64,000 nt of DNA from Chelatococcus asaccharovorans (GCF_003201475.1 NZ_QJJK01000007.1:248001-312000); one strand, 5' to 3'. Positions 1-9,821 are shown, counted from the stretch's first letter. A program made the numbers and translations. The notes: generated by a model from the sequence alone, not told the origin.

Positions 1-860
1 TCATGGCCGGCGAGGCGGGATCGGCGACGGTGGAGACCATGGCAGCGCTCCGGTCGCGCTTCGGGCTCGACAATCCCCTGCTCACGCAATTAGGGCACTA
101 CCTCAGCAATCTCATGCAGCTCAGCCTCGGCTTCTCGCCGCGTTACGGGATGCCGGTCGCCGATCTGATCGCGCAGCGGCTGCCGGGCACGCTGACACTG
201 ATGGTGGTGGCGCTCATGGTCGCCATCCTCATCGGCGTGGTGCTCGGCTCGCTGATGGCGACCTTTGCCGGGCGCCTTCCGGACCGCGTGCTGTCGGTCT
301 TCTCGCTGCTCTTTTATTCGATCCCGAGCTTCTGGATCGGCCTCATGCTGATCGTCTTCTTCTCGGTGAAACTCGGCTGGCTGCCGAGCGGCGGTGCGGG
401 CACGATCGGCTCGCGCCTGACGGGCCTGCCCGCGCTTCTGGACAAGGCGCGCTACATGGTGCTGCCGGCGACCTCGCTGGCGCTCTTCTACGTGGCGATC
501 TATGCACGCCTGACGCGCGCCTCGATGTTGGAAGTCAAGAACCAGGATTTCGTCCGCACGGCCTATGCCAAGGGCCTGACGCCCTTCGGCGTCACGGCGC
601 GGCATATCCTGCGCAACGCCCTGATCCCGATCACGACGATGGCGGGTATGCATATCGGCGGCATGCTCGGCGGAGCCGTGGTGGTGGAGACGGTCTATAG
701 CTGGCCGGGGCTCGGGCGGCTTGCCTTCGAGGCGGTGATGGGCCGCGATTTCACCGTCCTGCTCGGCATCCTGCTGCTGTCCTCGCTTCTCGTCATCGTC
801 GCCAATGCCGCCGTGGATCTCGTCCACGCCTGGCTCGATCCCCGTATTGGAGCCCGCTGA
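1..860 (+). CDS. ABC transporter permease, DppB/OppB type (5' end cut by window)
   Basis: Inner-membrane permease of a peptide/nickel-class ABC importer. The visible 285 residues open in the periplasmic region that normally follows the first membrane helix (a stretch like 'ALRSRFGLDNPLL'), so the true start lies left of the window and roughly 50-70 residues are missing. Several hydrophobic helices follow, and the cytoplasmic EAA-type coupling loop is visible around visible residues 180-205 (RTAYAKGL...HILRNALIP). The protein ends in a hydrophobic helix and 'DPRIGAR', as is common for DppB proteins. Its stop overlaps the next gene's ATG, so the two are translationally coupled. Substrate cannot be read from the permease; 'peptide' is only the family label. 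Confidence 0.93.
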   Translation, partial: MAGEAGSATVETMAALRSRFGLDNPLLTQLGHYLSNLMQLSLGFSPRYGMPVADLIAQRLPGTLTLMVVALMVAILIGVVLGSLMATFAGRLPDRVLSVFSLLFYSIPSFWIGLMLIVFFSVKLGWLPSGGAGTIGSRLTGLPALLDKARYMVLPATSLALFYVAIYARLTRASMLEVKNQDFVRTAYAKGLTPFGVTARHILRNALIPITTMAGMHIGGMLGGAVVVETVYSWPGLGRLAFEAVMGRDFTVLLGILLLSSLLVIVANAAVDLVHAWLDPRIGAR

Positions 861-1861
861 TGTCTACCACCGATATCGCAACCCTGCGCGGCGTCGCGAC
901 TGACCGGCAGGTCGAGGCGGCCGAGCAGCCTGCGCCGCCCACCCCTGCGGAAGCACCTTCTTGGTCCAACATGCGGGCGCCGGACGCCCGTTCGCAGCAG
1001 AGCGCCGCGGTCTCGGTCACCAACGGTCGCCGGGCGCTCAAGGTCTTCCTGTCCAATCCAAACGCCCTGTTCGGCACGGGCTTCCTGGCCTTCGTCATCC
1101 TCATCGCCCTGATCGCGCCGGTCATCTATCCCGGCGATCCGCTCTCCATGGTGGGCCGTCCCTTCCTCTGGCCTGGCCAGAACCCGGCCTTTCCGCTGGG
1201 CACGGATTCGCTTGGTCGCGACGTGCTCGCGGGCATCGTGCACGGCGCGCGCATTTCGCTTTTCGTCGGTCTGGTGGCGACAGCGCTCAGTCTTACGTTC
1301 GGCGTGGTGCTCGGCGCGGTCGCCGGCTATTTCGGCGGCCGGATCGACGACCTGCTGGTGCGGCTGATCGAGATCTTCCAGACACCCCCGAGCTTCGTGC
1401 TGCTGGTCGTGCTGGTGGCGATCGCACGGCCTTCGGCCACGACCGTAACCTTGGCGATCGCCATCATCTCCTGGCCGACGGTGGCGCGGCTGACGCGCGC
1501 CGAGTTCCGCGCGATCCGCGAGAAGGACTTCGTGGTCGCTGCCCGCAGTCTCGGCTACGGCCATAGGCGCATCATCTTCAGTGAGATCCTGCCGAATGCG
1601 CTGCCGCCGATCATCGTCACGTCCTCCGTCATGGTGGCGACCGCCATCCTGATGGAATCGGCGCTGTCCTTCATGGGGCTCGGCGATCCGAACGTGGTGA
1701 GCTGGGGCTCGATGATCGGTACGGGTCGTGAGCTCGTGCGTACCGCCTGGTATCTGACGGCGCTGCCGGGGCTTGCCATCGTCGTCACGGTGCTGGCGCT
1801 CAACCTGATCGGCGATGGCCTGAACGACGCTCTCAACCCCCGCTTCTCGCAGGAGGGGTAG
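860..1861 (+). CDS. ABC transporter permease, DppC/OppC type
   Basis: Second inner-membrane permease of the same importer, 333 residues. It has a long cytoplasmic N-terminal tail of about 60 residues rich in Ala, Pro and Arg, then the first helix (about 70-90), the typical periplasmic '[10 protein letters not shown]' motif of DppC proteins, and the EAA coupling loop around residues 220-250 ([10 protein letters not shown]...ILPNALPP). The ATG overlaps the upstream stop (TGATG). It should pair with the upstream DppB protein to form the translocation pore. The N-terminal tail is longer than in most DppC proteins. Confidence 0.94.
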   Translation: MSTTDIATLRGVATDRQVEAAEQPAPPTPAEAPSWSNMRAPDARSQQSAAVSVTNGRRALKVFLSNPNALFGTGFLAFVILIALIAPVIYPGDPLSMVGRPFLWPGQNPAFPLGTDSLGRDVLAGIVHGARISLFVGLVATALSLTFGVVLGAVAGYFGGRIDDLLVRLIEIFQTPPSFVLLVVLVAIARPSATTVTLAIAIISWPTVARLTRAEFRAIREKDFVVAARSLGYGHRRIIFSEILPNALPPIIVTSSVMVATAILMESALSFMGLGDPNVVSWGSMIGTGRELVRTAWYLTALPGLAIVVTVLALNLIGDGLNDALNPRFSQEG

Positions 1862-1865
1862 ACCC

Positions 1866-2864
1866 ATGGCCCCGCTTCTCCAGGTCGAAAATCTCACCAT
1901 CCGTTTTCCGCGCGCCGAGCCGGTCCGCAATCTTTCCTTCGAGGCGGGCGAGGGGGAGACTCTGGCGATCGTCGGCGAATCCGGCTCGGGAAAATCGCTG
2001 ACCGCCTTGGCGCTGATGCGGCTCCTGCCGCGCGGCGCACAAATTGCGAGCGGCCGGATCGCATTCGACGGCCGCGATCTCATCAAGCTCGATGCGCGCG
2101 GAATGCGGCACCTGCGCGGGCGCGATATCGGCATGATCTTCCAGGAGCCGATGAACAGCCTGAATCCGGTCATGACGATCGGCCGGCAGATTGGCGAAGT
2201 GCTCAGGGTGCATGAAAGACTGACGGGGCGGGCAGCGCGGGCGCGGGCCATCGAGCTCCTGGAGCTGGTCCGCATCCCGGCGGCAGAAAAGCGGGTGGAC
2301 GATTATCCGCATCAGTTGTCGGGTGGCATGCGCCAGCGCGTCATGATCGCGATGGCCGTCGCCTGCAAGCCAAAGCTGCTGATCGCCGACGAGCCGACCA
2401 CGGCGCTCGACGTTACCATCCAGGCGCAGGTGCTCGATCTGCTCGACACGCTGAGGTGCGAACTGCGGATGGCCGTCGTCCTCATCACCCACGATCTCGG
2501 CGTGGTGGCGCAATGGGCCGACAAGGTTGTCGTCATGTATGCCGGCCGCAAGGTGGAGGAGGCGCTGCCGGGTGATCTGTTCGACAACCCTCTGCATCCC
2601 TATACGCGTGGCCTGCTGGCCGCCTCGCCCCGGTTGAAGAACGATTTCCACTATCGGGACGGCGCGCTCTCCGAAATCCCGGGCTCGATCGTCTCGGCGG
2701 GCGGCGAGACGGGCTGCCCCTTCCGGCCGCGCTGCGCCGAGGCGCGCGCAAGCTGCGGCCATCACATGCCGCCGCTCACCGTTCCGGCGCCGGAGCGCCT
2801 GGTGGCGTGCCCCTTCACCGTCCCCGTCGAGGCCATGCCCCATGCCGCTGCTTTCAGTCTCTGA
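1866..2864 (+). CDS. ABC transporter ATP-binding protein, DppD/OppD type
   Basis: Cytoplasmic ATPase, 332 residues, that drives the importer. Walker A GESGSGKS lies at residues 37-44, the ABC signature LSGGMRQR near 151, and Walker B LLIADEP near 171. The C-terminal part carries the oligopeptide/dipeptide-transporter extension with spaced cysteines (GCPFRPRC ... LVACPF). It starts 5 bp after the permease gene and overlaps the next ATPase gene by 23 bp, giving a compact B-C-D-F operon. This ATPase pair may also serve the ATPase-less importer at 8.9-14.9 kb (inference). Confidence 0.95.
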   Translation: MAPLLQVENLTIRFPRAEPVRNLSFEAGEGETLAIVGESGSGKSLTALALMRLLPRGAQIASGRIAFDGRDLIKLDARGMRHLRGRDIGMIFQEPMNSLNPVMTIGRQIGEVLRVHERLTGRAARARAIELLELVRIPAAEKRVDDYPHQLSGGMRQRVMIAMAVACKPKLLIADEPTTALDVTIQAQVLDLLDTLRCELRMAVVLITHDLGVVAQWADKVVVMYAGRKVEEALPGDLFDNPLHPYTRGLLAASPRLKNDFHYRDGALSEIPGSIVSAGGETGCPFRPRCAEARASCGHHMPPLTVPAPERLVACPFTVPVEAMPHAAAFSL

Positions 2865-3789
2865 CCTTAAGACCCATTACAAGAGCCGGGACGGGCTCCT
2901 GCGTGCGGTCGATGGGGTGGACCTCGTCGTCGAGCGCGGCGAGACGGTGGCTCTCGTCGGGGAAAGCGGCTGCGGCAAGTCCACCCTCGGCAAGACGGTG
3001 CTCCGCCTCGTCGATCCGACCGACGGCAGGATCGTGTTCAAAGGCGAGGACATCACCATGCTGGACCAGCGGCGGCTGCGAACCGTGCGCAAGTCGGTCC
3101 AGATGATCTTCCAAGATCCTTTCGCCTCGCTCAATCCGCGGCACGCGATCGGCGAGATCCTGGAGGCGCCGCTCGTGGTGCACAAGGCCGGTGACCGGGC
3201 CGAGCGGCGGCGCAGGGTTGCCGACATCGTTGCCAAGGTCGGGCTGCCGGCCGATTCGGTCAGCCGTTATCCGCACGAATTTTCCGGCGGTCAGCGGCAG
3301 CGCATCGGCATTGCCCGCGCCCTGCTGCTGAATCCTGAACTGATCGTCTGCGACGAGCCGGTTTCCGCCCTCGACCTCTCCATCCAGGCGCAAATCCTCA
3401 ATCTGCTCGTGGCGATGAAGAAGGAATTCGGCCTTTCCTATCTTTTCATCAGTCACGATCTCTCGGTGGTGCGCTACTTTGCCGACCGGGTCATGGTCAT
3501 GTACCTCGGGCGGATCGTCGAAAGCGCCGACAATGCGACGCTCTGGTCTGATCCGCGCCATCCCTATACGCGGGCCATGATGGCGGCGGTGCCCGATCCC
3601 TCGCGCCGGCGCCATGCGGCCCCGCTCGGGGGCGACCTGCCGAGCCCGAGCCACATTCCGCCGGGCTGTCGCTTCCATACCCGATGCCCACTCGCGACGA
3701 ATCTCTGCCGCACGCAGGAACCCGAATTCCGTCCTGTGGCACCCGGCCATCATGTGGCGTGCCATTTCGCGGACGAACCAACTGAATGA
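2842..3789 (+). CDS. ABC transporter ATP-binding protein, DppF/OppF type
   Basis: Second ATPase of the importer, 315 residues, expected to form a heterodimer with the upstream DppD-type protein. Walker A GESGCGKS is at residues 40-47, the signature FSGGQRQR near 148, and Walker B LIVCDEP about 20 residues later. The C-terminal oligopeptide-type extension with Cys pairs is present (GCRFHTRCP ... VACHF). The start inside the preceding gene is supported by the clean [13 protein letters not shown] opening typical of DppF. Its stop overlaps an in-frame ATG of the next reading frame, but the better start there is 14 bp further on. Confidence 0.95.
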   Translation: MPLLSVSDLKTHYKSRDGLLRAVDGVDLVVERGETVALVGESGCGKSTLGKTVLRLVDPTDGRIVFKGEDITMLDQRRLRTVRKSVQMIFQDPFASLNPRHAIGEILEAPLVVHKAGDRAERRRRVADIVAKVGLPADSVSRYPHEFSGGQRQRIGIARALLLNPELIVCDEPVSALDLSIQAQILNLLVAMKKEFGLSYLFISHDLSVVRYFADRVMVMYLGRIVESADNATLWSDPRHPYTRAMMAAVPDPSRRRHAAPLGGDLPSPSHIPPGCRFHTRCPLATNLCRTQEPEFRPVAPGHHVACHFADEPTE

Positions 3790-3803
3790 CGAGGAGTTCA
3801 CAC

Positions 3804-4865
3804 ATGGTTGAGTATCGCTATCTGGGCCGCAGCGCCCTCAAGGTGTCGCCTTTGACGCTGGGAGCCATGATGTTCGGTAACCAGACGCCGGACGACGTCG
3901 CCTTCCGCATCATCGACAAGGCGCGCGAGCAGGGCATCAATTTCATCGACACTGCCGATGTCTATCACGACGGTAAATCCGAAGAGGTGGTCGGCCGCGG
4001 CATCAGGAAGAACCGCGACCATTGGGTGGTGGCGACCAAATTCGTGAACTCGCACACGCCGGGGCCGAACCTTGGCGGTTATTCCCGCAAATGGGTCTAC
4101 CAGACGGTCGAGAATTCGCTGCGCAACCTCGGCACCGACTATATCGATATCCTCTATTTTCACCGCGCTGTCTTCGACGCTCCGCTCGAGGAACCCATGC
4201 GGGCGATCGCGGACCTCATCAAACTCGGCAAACTCCGCTATTTCGGCGTCTCGAATTTTCGCGGCTGGCGGATCGCGGAAGTCTCGCATCTCGCCGACCA
4301 GCTCGGCATCGACAGGCCGATCGCCAGCCAGCCGCTCTACAACATCGTCAACCGCACGGCGGAGGCCGAGCAACTGCCGGCAGCGGCCGCCTACGGCCTC
4401 GGCGTCGTCTCCTACAGCCCGTTGGCGCGCGGCGTGCTGACCGGCAAGTACAATCTTGGCGAGGCACCAGCCGCCGACACCCGCGCCGGCCGTGGCGACA
4501 AGCGCATGCACGACGTGGAGTTCCGCGACGAATCGATCGCCATCGCCAAGCAGATCGCCACGCATGCCGAAGGAAAAGGCATTGCGGCGGCCGATTTCGC
4601 TCTCGCCTGGGTGCTCAACAACCGACTCGTCACCTCGGCAATTGCCGGCCCCCGCACCGAGGACCAGTGGGACGCCTATATCAGGGCGCTCGATGTGAAA
4701 CTCGACGCGGATGACGAGGCGCTGGTCGATCGGCTGGTTGCGACAGGCCATCCGTCGACCCCGGGCTTCACCGATCCGGGCCATCCGGTCGAAGGGCGCG
4801 TACCGCGCTCGGGCTCCGCGTCGGCGGACGTCGTCCCGCTGGCTCGTCCGCAGCGCGTCGCCTGA
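3804..4865 (+). CDS. aldo/keto reductase
   Basis: NAD(P)H-dependent oxidoreductase of the aldo/keto reductase superfamily, 353 residues, predicted cytosolic TIM barrel. The catalytic tetrad can be placed at Asp49 and Tyr54 (FIDTADVY), Lys79 (VVATK) and His120 (ILYFH). The start at 3804 is chosen over an upstream ATG at 3786 because a GAGGAG ribosome-binding site sits 7 bp before it and the MVEYRYLGRS opening is typical of the family. It lies between the transporter ATPase gene and the binding-protein gene, so it may reduce a carbonyl on the imported compound or a breakdown product. The substrate is unknown. Confidence 0.93.
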   Translation: MVEYRYLGRSALKVSPLTLGAMMFGNQTPDDVAFRIIDKAREQGINFIDTADVYHDGKSEEVVGRGIRKNRDHWVVATKFVNSHTPGPNLGGYSRKWVYQTVENSLRNLGTDYIDILYFHRAVFDAPLEEPMRAIADLIKLGKLRYFGVSNFRGWRIAEVSHLADQLGIDRPIASQPLYNIVNRTAEAEQLPAAAAYGLGVVSYSPLARGVLTGKYNLGEAPAADTRAGRGDKRMHDVEFRDESIAIAKQIATHAEGKGIAAADFALAWVLNNRLVTSAIAGPRTEDQWDAYIRALDVKLDADDEALVDRLVATGHPSTPGFTDPGHPVEGRVPRSGSASADVVPLARPQRVA

Positions 4866-4977
4866 CGGACTATCGACCGTCTCAATAGAGCGTCGCCCGC
4901 GCATGGGCATTCATGAAATCCGGCCCTTCCGCCAGCGGCGATGAGACCGCTTGGGGACAATCCTTGGGAATAATCCA

Positions 4978-6594
4978 ATGACGACAAAAAATTCCGGTGC
5001 CCTGGTGTCGACGCGTCGCGCCGTTCTGACGTCCACCGTGGCGTTCGCCGCCCTGGCCGCGTTTTCCGGTGTCTCCGGTGCCGCTGAGGAGAAGCCGCGC
5101 GGCGGGAGCGTCTCTATTAATATTGGCACCGAGCCGCCGGTTCTCGTACTGATCGCCCACACCGCCGGCGCCGCCTACTACATCAGCGGCAAGGCGACGG
5201 AGAGCCTCCTGACCTACGACACGGATTTTAATCCGCAACCGCTTCTGGCGACCGCATGGGAGGTGAGCGAGGACGGCCTGCACTATCGGTTCAAGCTACG
5301 CGAGGGCGTCACATGGCACGATGGCAAGGATTTTACCGCCGAGGACGTCGCGTTCTCCATCCTCGCCTTGAAGGAGAACCATCCGCGCGGCCGCGCCACC
5401 TTCGCCTCTGTGGAACAGGTGAATGTCCTCAATCGGCATGAGGTGGAACTCGTTCTGTCCAAGCCAGCGCCCTATCTGCTGAGCGCTTTTGCAAGCTTCG
5501 AGGCGCCGATGGTGCCAAAACACCTCTATGCGGGAACGAAGATCGCCGAAAACCCGCACAATGTTGCACCCGTCGGCACGGGTCCCTACAAATTCGTCGA
5601 ATGGGTGCGCGGCAGCCATGCGATCTTCGAGCGCAATGACAGATATTGGGGTTCTCCAAAACCTTACCTCGATCAGATCATCTTCCGCTTCATCATCGAC
5701 CCGGCCGCGGCGGTCGCCGCCATCGAGGCCGGTGAGGTGCAGGTCTCAATCGCCAATCTTCCGCTCACGGATATCGACCGCCTGAAGGCCAACCCGAACC
5801 TCGTCGTCGATACGGATCCGCCACCTTATTCACCGAGCATCGCTCGTGCGGAATTCAACCTCGAGAACACGTATCTCGCCGATATCCGGGTGCGCCATGC
5901 GATCGCCCATGCGGTCGACAAGGACTTCATCGTCAGCACCATCTATCTCGGCTATGCGACGCGGCTCGACGGGCCCGTGAGCCCTGACCTTGCGAAGTTC
6001 TACACGCCAGACCTGCCGAAATATGCCTTCGATCCGGTCAAGGCGGAAAAGCTTCTCGACGAGGCGGGTTACGCGCGCGGCGCTGACGGCTTCCGCTTTA
6101 AGCTCTATATCGATCCGACCCAGCCCTCCGGTCCTCCCAAGCAGACTGCTGAGTATTTCGCCCAGGCACTGGCCAAGGTCGGCATCAAGGTGGAACTGCG
6201 CACGCAGGATTTTGCCACCTTCGTGAAGCGCATCTTCACGGACCGCGATTTCGACATCGCTATCGAGGGTATGAGCAATCTGTACGACCCGACGGTCGGA
6301 ATCCAGCGCCTCTATTGGTCGAAGAATTTCAAGGTCGGCGTGCCCTTTAGCAACGGGTCCCGATACGTGAACCCGGAGGTCGACCGCCTGCTGGAAGCCG
6401 CGGCTGTCGAGGTCGATCCGAAGAAGCGCCGCGAACTCTTCAACGCATTCCAGAAGCTGGTCGTGCAGGACCTGCCGACGCTCGACATCGTCACGCCTTC
6501 GGTGATCACCGTCTATGACAAACGGGTGAAAGGCCTCAAGACGGGCGTCGAGCACCTCTGGAGCAATGGGGCCGACATCCAAATCGGGGGATGA
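4978..6594 (+). CDS. ABC transporter substrate-binding protein, family 5
   Basis: Periplasmic solute-binding protein of the DppA/OppA family, 538 residues. An N-terminal twin-arginine-like signal (STRRAVLTSTVAFAALAAF) ends near Ala-Ala-Glu at about residue 38. The family 5 signature regions are visible: LLTYDTDFNPQPLLATAW, the WHDGKDFTAEDV block, and VGTGPYKFVEW. ATG 4978 is preferred over an upstream TTG at 4951 because it places the signal peptide close to the N-terminus. It follows the aldo/keto reductase by 112 bp and probably delivers substrate to the B-C-D-F importer. Confidence 0.93.
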   Translation: MTTKNSGALVSTRRAVLTSTVAFAALAAFSGVSGAAEEKPRGGSVSINIGTEPPVLVLIAHTAGAAYYISGKATESLLTYDTDFNPQPLLATAWEVSEDGLHYRFKLREGVTWHDGKDFTAEDVAFSILALKENHPRGRATFASVEQVNVLNRHEVELVLSKPAPYLLSAFASFEAPMVPKHLYAGTKIAENPHNVAPVGTGPYKFVEWVRGSHAIFERNDRYWGSPKPYLDQIIFRFIIDPAAAVAAIEAGEVQVSIANLPLTDIDRLKANPNLVVDTDPPPYSPSIARAEFNLENTYLADIRVRHAIAHAVDKDFIVSTIYLGYATRLDGPVSPDLAKFYTPDLPKYAFDPVKAEKLLDEAGYARGADGFRFKLYIDPTQPSGPPKQTAEYFAQALAKVGIKVELRTQDFATFVKRIFTDRDFDIAIEGMSNLYDPTVGIQRLYWSKNFKVGVPFSNGSRYVNPEVDRLLEAAAVEVDPKKRRELFNAFQKLVVQDLPTLDIVTPSVITVYDKRVKGLKTGVEHLWSNGADIQIGG

Positions 6595-6607
6595 TGGGTG
6601 GCGGAGC

Positions 6608-6642
6608 GCGAGGCGGCCGTGCCCGGACAACGGCCGCCTCGC
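6608..6642. terminator. inverted repeat between convergent genes, possible bidirectional terminator
   Basis: A perfect 13-bp inverted repeat (arms 6608-6620 and 6630-6642, 9-nt loop) sits between the binding-protein gene stop and the convergent hydrolase gene stop. There is no T-run on either side, so it is only a probable terminator. Confidence 0.45.
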
Positions 6643-6717
6643 GTCCTGGGATCACGTCCTGGGACCATCTAGAACTCCGTTCGACGGCGCTCGACAGCGC
6701 ACAGCAGAAAAGTACTC

Positions 6718-7626
6718 TCAGCCGTCGACAGGCACAGCCAGGAAGCCGTCGGCAAGCTTCTTGATGCGCGCGAGGCCGGGGAAAGGATAGTGGAAGCCCT
6801 GCACGCGGATGTCCTCGGCCGCGAGCATCTCGTAGATCCTCAAACGGGTGGTGACGGCCATTTCAGGGTCGAAGTCGAAGATCGCCTGCCAATGCGGGTG
6901 GCGCGCAAACAATGCTGGCAGGTTGGTGACGTCTGACTGAACGAAGACGGCCTCGCCGCCGAACGTCACCCGGAAAGAGGTATGGCCCGGCGTGTGACCC
7001 GGCGTGCCGACGGCCGTGACGCCAGGCACCACCTCGTCGTCCCAGTCAAAGGGGGTGACCTGCCGGTTCAAGGCGTCGAACACGCGCCGCGCATTGGCGA
7101 AGGCAGCCTTGGCGCGGTCGTGCGGTGCGGCCGCCATCCGGGCGTCATCCATCCAGAAATCCCATTCCACCCGCGGCACGTGGATCGCGGCATTGGGGAA
7201 GGCGCGATGGCCGTCGCGGGTCAGGAGGCCGTTGATATGGTCGCCATGGAAATGGGAAATGATGACCGTGTCGATCTCGCGACGGTCGATGCCGGCGGCC
7301 GCCAGATTCGTCTGGAACCAGCCGGATTTGCCGCCGCTCGCTTCGATATTGGCCTCGCCGATGCCGGTATCGATCACGATGCGCCGCGCGCCGCTCTCGA
7401 TCACGATGGGCGTGAAGGTGATCGGCACGATATCGGGATCACCGCCGGCGGCCACCAGCGCGGCGCTGACATCCGCCCGGGGCGCATTTCGCACGAAGCC
7501 GTCCGCAAGAGGAATCGGATTTCGTCCGTCGAAGACGGCCCAGATGGTCGCATCGCCCACCGCATAGCGATGGGACGTGAAGGCTGGTGCCACGGGGATG
7601 TCTGATGATGGTGCCGATCCGCTCAT
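6718..7626 (-). CDS. MBL-fold metallo-hydrolase (lactonase/glyoxalase-like)
   Basis: Metal-dependent hydrolase of the metallo-beta-lactamase fold, 302 residues. The zinc-binding motif HFHGDH is at residues 125-130, a later GHTPGHTSF supplies the next His ligand, and FVQSDVTN gives the bridging Asp. The domain layout resembles lactonase-type MBL proteins (AttM/AiiA-like, methyl parathion hydrolase-like), which open lactones or cleave esters. No signal peptide is apparent from this start. The reading frame extends upstream to 7887, but that extension is Arg/Pro-rich and lacks family character, and AGGAG occurs upstream of 7626. It is on the same strand as the downstream end of the iclR gene and probably belongs to the same regulon. 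Confidence 0.88.
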   Translation of the reverse strand: MSGSAPSSDIPVAPAFTSHRYAVGDATIWAVFDGRNPIPLADGFVRNAPRADVSAALVAAGGDPDIVPITFTPIVIESGARRIVIDTGIGEANIEASGGKSGWFQTNLAAAGIDRREIDTVIISHFHGDHINGLLTRDGHRAFPNAAIHVPRVEWDFWMDDARMAAAPHDRAKAAFANARRVFDALNRQVTPFDWDDEVVPGVTAVGTPGHTPGHTSFRVTFGGEAVFVQSDVTNLPALFARHPHWQAIFDFDPEMAVTTRLRIYEMLAAEDIRVQGFHYPFPGLARIKKLADGFLAVPVDG

Positions 7627-7899
7627 TATGGCCTTGGCTCTCCTGTTCCATTCCGTGGAAAATGCGATTGACGTCAGTTTATTGTAATGAGCGCACGCCA
7701 CGATGGCCATGCCCGGCGCGCTCACATTCCAGACACGCGCCCATGATCGCGCCCACGATCGCTTCGGCACTCCGCCCCTATGGTCGCGGGCGGCCGCGAT
7801 GCGCCGGGCGCCGGCTTCCGATGGGTTGGATCGGCGATCCCGCCTCGGGCCAGCCGAGCCGGGCATGACATGTCCAGGAGACCGCAACCTGAAGAGTGA

Positions 7900-8727
7900 T
7901 CAGGCTGCATCGCTCGCGCCGGCGATGCCTGCCTGTCGCGATGCGGTCAGGAGCGATAGCGAGACCTTGTCTGCGCTTTGCTTGAGGTGCTGGAGCAGGT
8001 CCTGCTTGCGGCTGTCGGGCGTATTCGCCGGAACCATGAAACAGATGGTGGCAACGGGCATCCGCATGTGGTCGAAGATGGCGGAGGCGAGACAGGTCGT
8101 ATAGGGGTCCGACAGGCCTGTCGTCTCCATGACATTGCCGGCGCAGGCGTCCCTGACTTCGCGGATGAACTGGGCGGGATCGATGACCGCGCCGTTCGGC
8201 AGCACATAGTCCTCCCTCGGTATCAGGTCTTCGATCTCGCGGTCGCTCATGCCGCCGAGAAGGAGCCGGCCTGACGCCGTCCAGGGGATAGGCACGAGAA
8301 CGCCGGCTTCCGAACTGATCCGGAACAGGCTGGCGCCCGGATGCATGAAGGCGACGGTGTATTTCGCGGCGACGAGCATGCACAGCTGCGTCGTCTCCCC
8401 GGTTTCTCGAGACAGCCTGATGACCTCGTCGCGCCCAAGCCGCACAAGCGGCTGCGAGGCGAGATAGGCATCGCCATAGAGATAGACGGCACGGCCGAAG
8501 AAGACATTGTTGTCCCGGTCGAGCTGGAGGATCTCCGCTTCCGCAAGCCGTCCGACGATGCTGTAGATGGACGAGCGCGGCGCCTTGAGCGCGCGGGCGA
8601 GATCGCCGATGCCGACCGGGCTGCGCCTGCGATTGAGATAGTCCAGAATATCGATCGCCCGGCCGATGCCGGTTGATCGCTGCGTTTCATGGGTCACGCG
8701 GGTCCCCCGAGGAAAAGATGACGACAT
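7900..8727 (-). CDS. IclR-family transcriptional regulator
   Basis: Cytoplasmic DNA-binding regulator, 275 residues from this start. A winged helix-turn-helix occupies about residues 20-80 (IGRAIDILDYLN, SIYSIVGRLAEAEIL) and the IclR effector-binding domain about 95-260. A GTG at 8697 preceded by GGGGGA is an alternative start; the frame extends upstream to 8862 but that would run through the operator-like repeats. It is divergent from the second importer operon, the usual arrangement for a local regulator. Its ligand is probably the transported compound or a catabolite (inference). Confidence 0.91.
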   Translation of the reverse strand: MSSSFPRGTRVTHETQRSTGIGRAIDILDYLNRRRSPVGIGDLARALKAPRSSIYSIVGRLAEAEILQLDRDNNVFFGRAVYLYGDAYLASQPLVRLGRDEVIRLSRETGETTQLCMLVAAKYTVAFMHPGASLFRISSEAGVLVPIPWTASGRLLLGGMSDREIEDLIPREDYVLPNGAVIDPAQFIREVRDACAGNVMETTGLSDPYTTCLASAIFDHMRMPVATICFMVPANTPDSRKQDLLQHLKQSADKVSLSLLTASRQAGIAGASDAA

Positions 8728-8824
8728 CCTGCGAGTGCTGCCTTGGCGAGTGCTGCTTTGGATTGAGCCTTTTATCTTGCCGAGGGCCTTATCCTCAGCC
8801 TTGCAATGAAGGGGGCATGTCTCT

Positions 8825-8866
8825 ATTGTGTCTATAATACAGACACAATGTCTCATATACAAGACA
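8825..8866. promoter_or_regulatory. two inverted repeats in divergent promoter region, likely IclR operator
   Basis: A perfect inverted repeat with 9-bp arms (ATTGTGTCT at 8825-8833, AGACACAAT at 8841-8849, 7-nt spacer) is followed by a second, weaker repeat with TGTCT at 8849-8853 and AGACA at 8862-8866. The two centres are about 20 bp apart, close to two helical turns. The segment lies between the divergent iclR and permease genes and contains TATAAT at 8833-8838, so a bound dimer pair would cover a promoter. Assignment to this IclR protein is inference from position. Confidence 0.65.
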
Positions 8867-8963
8867 ATGCAGAGGGTTCGTCCTTGGCCTTGTTTCTCCG
8901 CCCCGGCGCGACGGCTTTTTGCATGGCACGGAGCGTGGCGGGCAGGAACGTGGGGGCAGGAAC

Positions 8964-9821
8964 ATGGTTTTGGCGGCTGGCGCAGAACAGGCGGTGAAAA
9001 GACGGCGTTTCCCGCGCCTCAACCTCCTTCTGCTCACCGGCGGCCTCCTGTTCGCGGCCATGCTCATCGCCTTGTTCGGATTGCCGCTCGTCGTTCCTCT
9101 CGATCCTGAAGCGCTCGACTACGCGATGATCCTCACCGGACCATCCGCCGAGCACTGGCTCGGCACGGATGCGCTGGGGCGCGACCTCCTCGCGCGCATT
9201 GTCTACGGCGGGCACAACAGCCTCATGATCGGCGCCTCCGTGATGGCCGTCACCGCTGTCGCGGGCACGGTCATCGGGCTTCTGGCCGGTACGATCCGCA
9301 AGCTCGACGGGCTCCTGATGCGCTCGATGGACGTGCTGATGGCCTTTCCCGCGCTCCTCCTGGCGTTGGCCATTCTCGCGGCCTTCGGCAATACGGCGCT
9401 GAACGTCGTGCTCGCCCTCTCGCTCGTCTATATCCCGCGCACCGCCCGGATCGTCCGTGGGGAGGCGCTCGTCCTGCGCGAGCAAACCTATGTGGAAGCG
9501 GCAGAGGCGATCGGCGTGTCGCGCCCGCGCGTCCTGTTCGTCCACATCCTGCCCGGGATCCTGCCGGCCCTGATGGTGCAGGAAACTTTCCTCTTCGCCT
9601 ATGCGATCCTCGGCGAGGCAGGCCTGAGCTTCGTCGGCCTCGGGCTGCAGCCGCCGGAACCGAGTTGGGGCAACATCCTGGGCGAGGCGCGCTCGAGCTT
9701 CCAGCAGGCGTCCTGGCTGATCGTCTATCCCGGCCTTGCCCTGGGCCTGACTGTGCTCTCGCTCAATCTTCTCGGCGACGGGCTTGGCCAGGCGATCGAT
9801 CCGAAGCGGAGGCAGCGATGA
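8964..9821 (+). CDS. ABC transporter permease, DppC type (second importer)
   Basis: Inner-membrane permease, 285 residues, first gene of the second importer operon. It carries the DppC hallmark GTDALGRDLL in the first periplasmic loop and an EAA coupling loop (YVEAAEAIGVSR...HILPGILPA). ATG 8964 is chosen because a GGGGGCAGGA ribosome-binding site sits just before it; an in-frame TTG at 8919 has none. It is unusual that a DppC-type permease leads the operon while its DppB partner is the fifth gene, 4 kb downstream. The stop overlaps the next start (ATGA). Confidence 0.92.
   Translation: MVLAAGAEQAVKRRRFPRLNLLLLTGGLLFAAMLIALFGLPLVVPLDPEALDYAMILTGPSAEHWLGTDALGRDLLARIVYGGHNSLMIGASVMAVTAVAGTVIGLLAGTIRKLDGLLMRSMDVLMAFPALLLALAILAAFGNTALNVVLALSLVYIPRTARIVRGEALVLREQTYVEAAEAIGVSRPRVLFVHILPGILPALMVQETFLFAYAILGEAGLSFVGLGLQPPEPSWGNILGEARSSFQQASWLIVYPGLALGLTVLSLNLLGDGLGQAIDPKRRQR

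Noticed and set aside
7627-7887. N-terminal extension of the MBL hydrolase
   Set aside because: Its translation lacks family character, and ATG 7626 gives the usual length and has AGGAG upstream.
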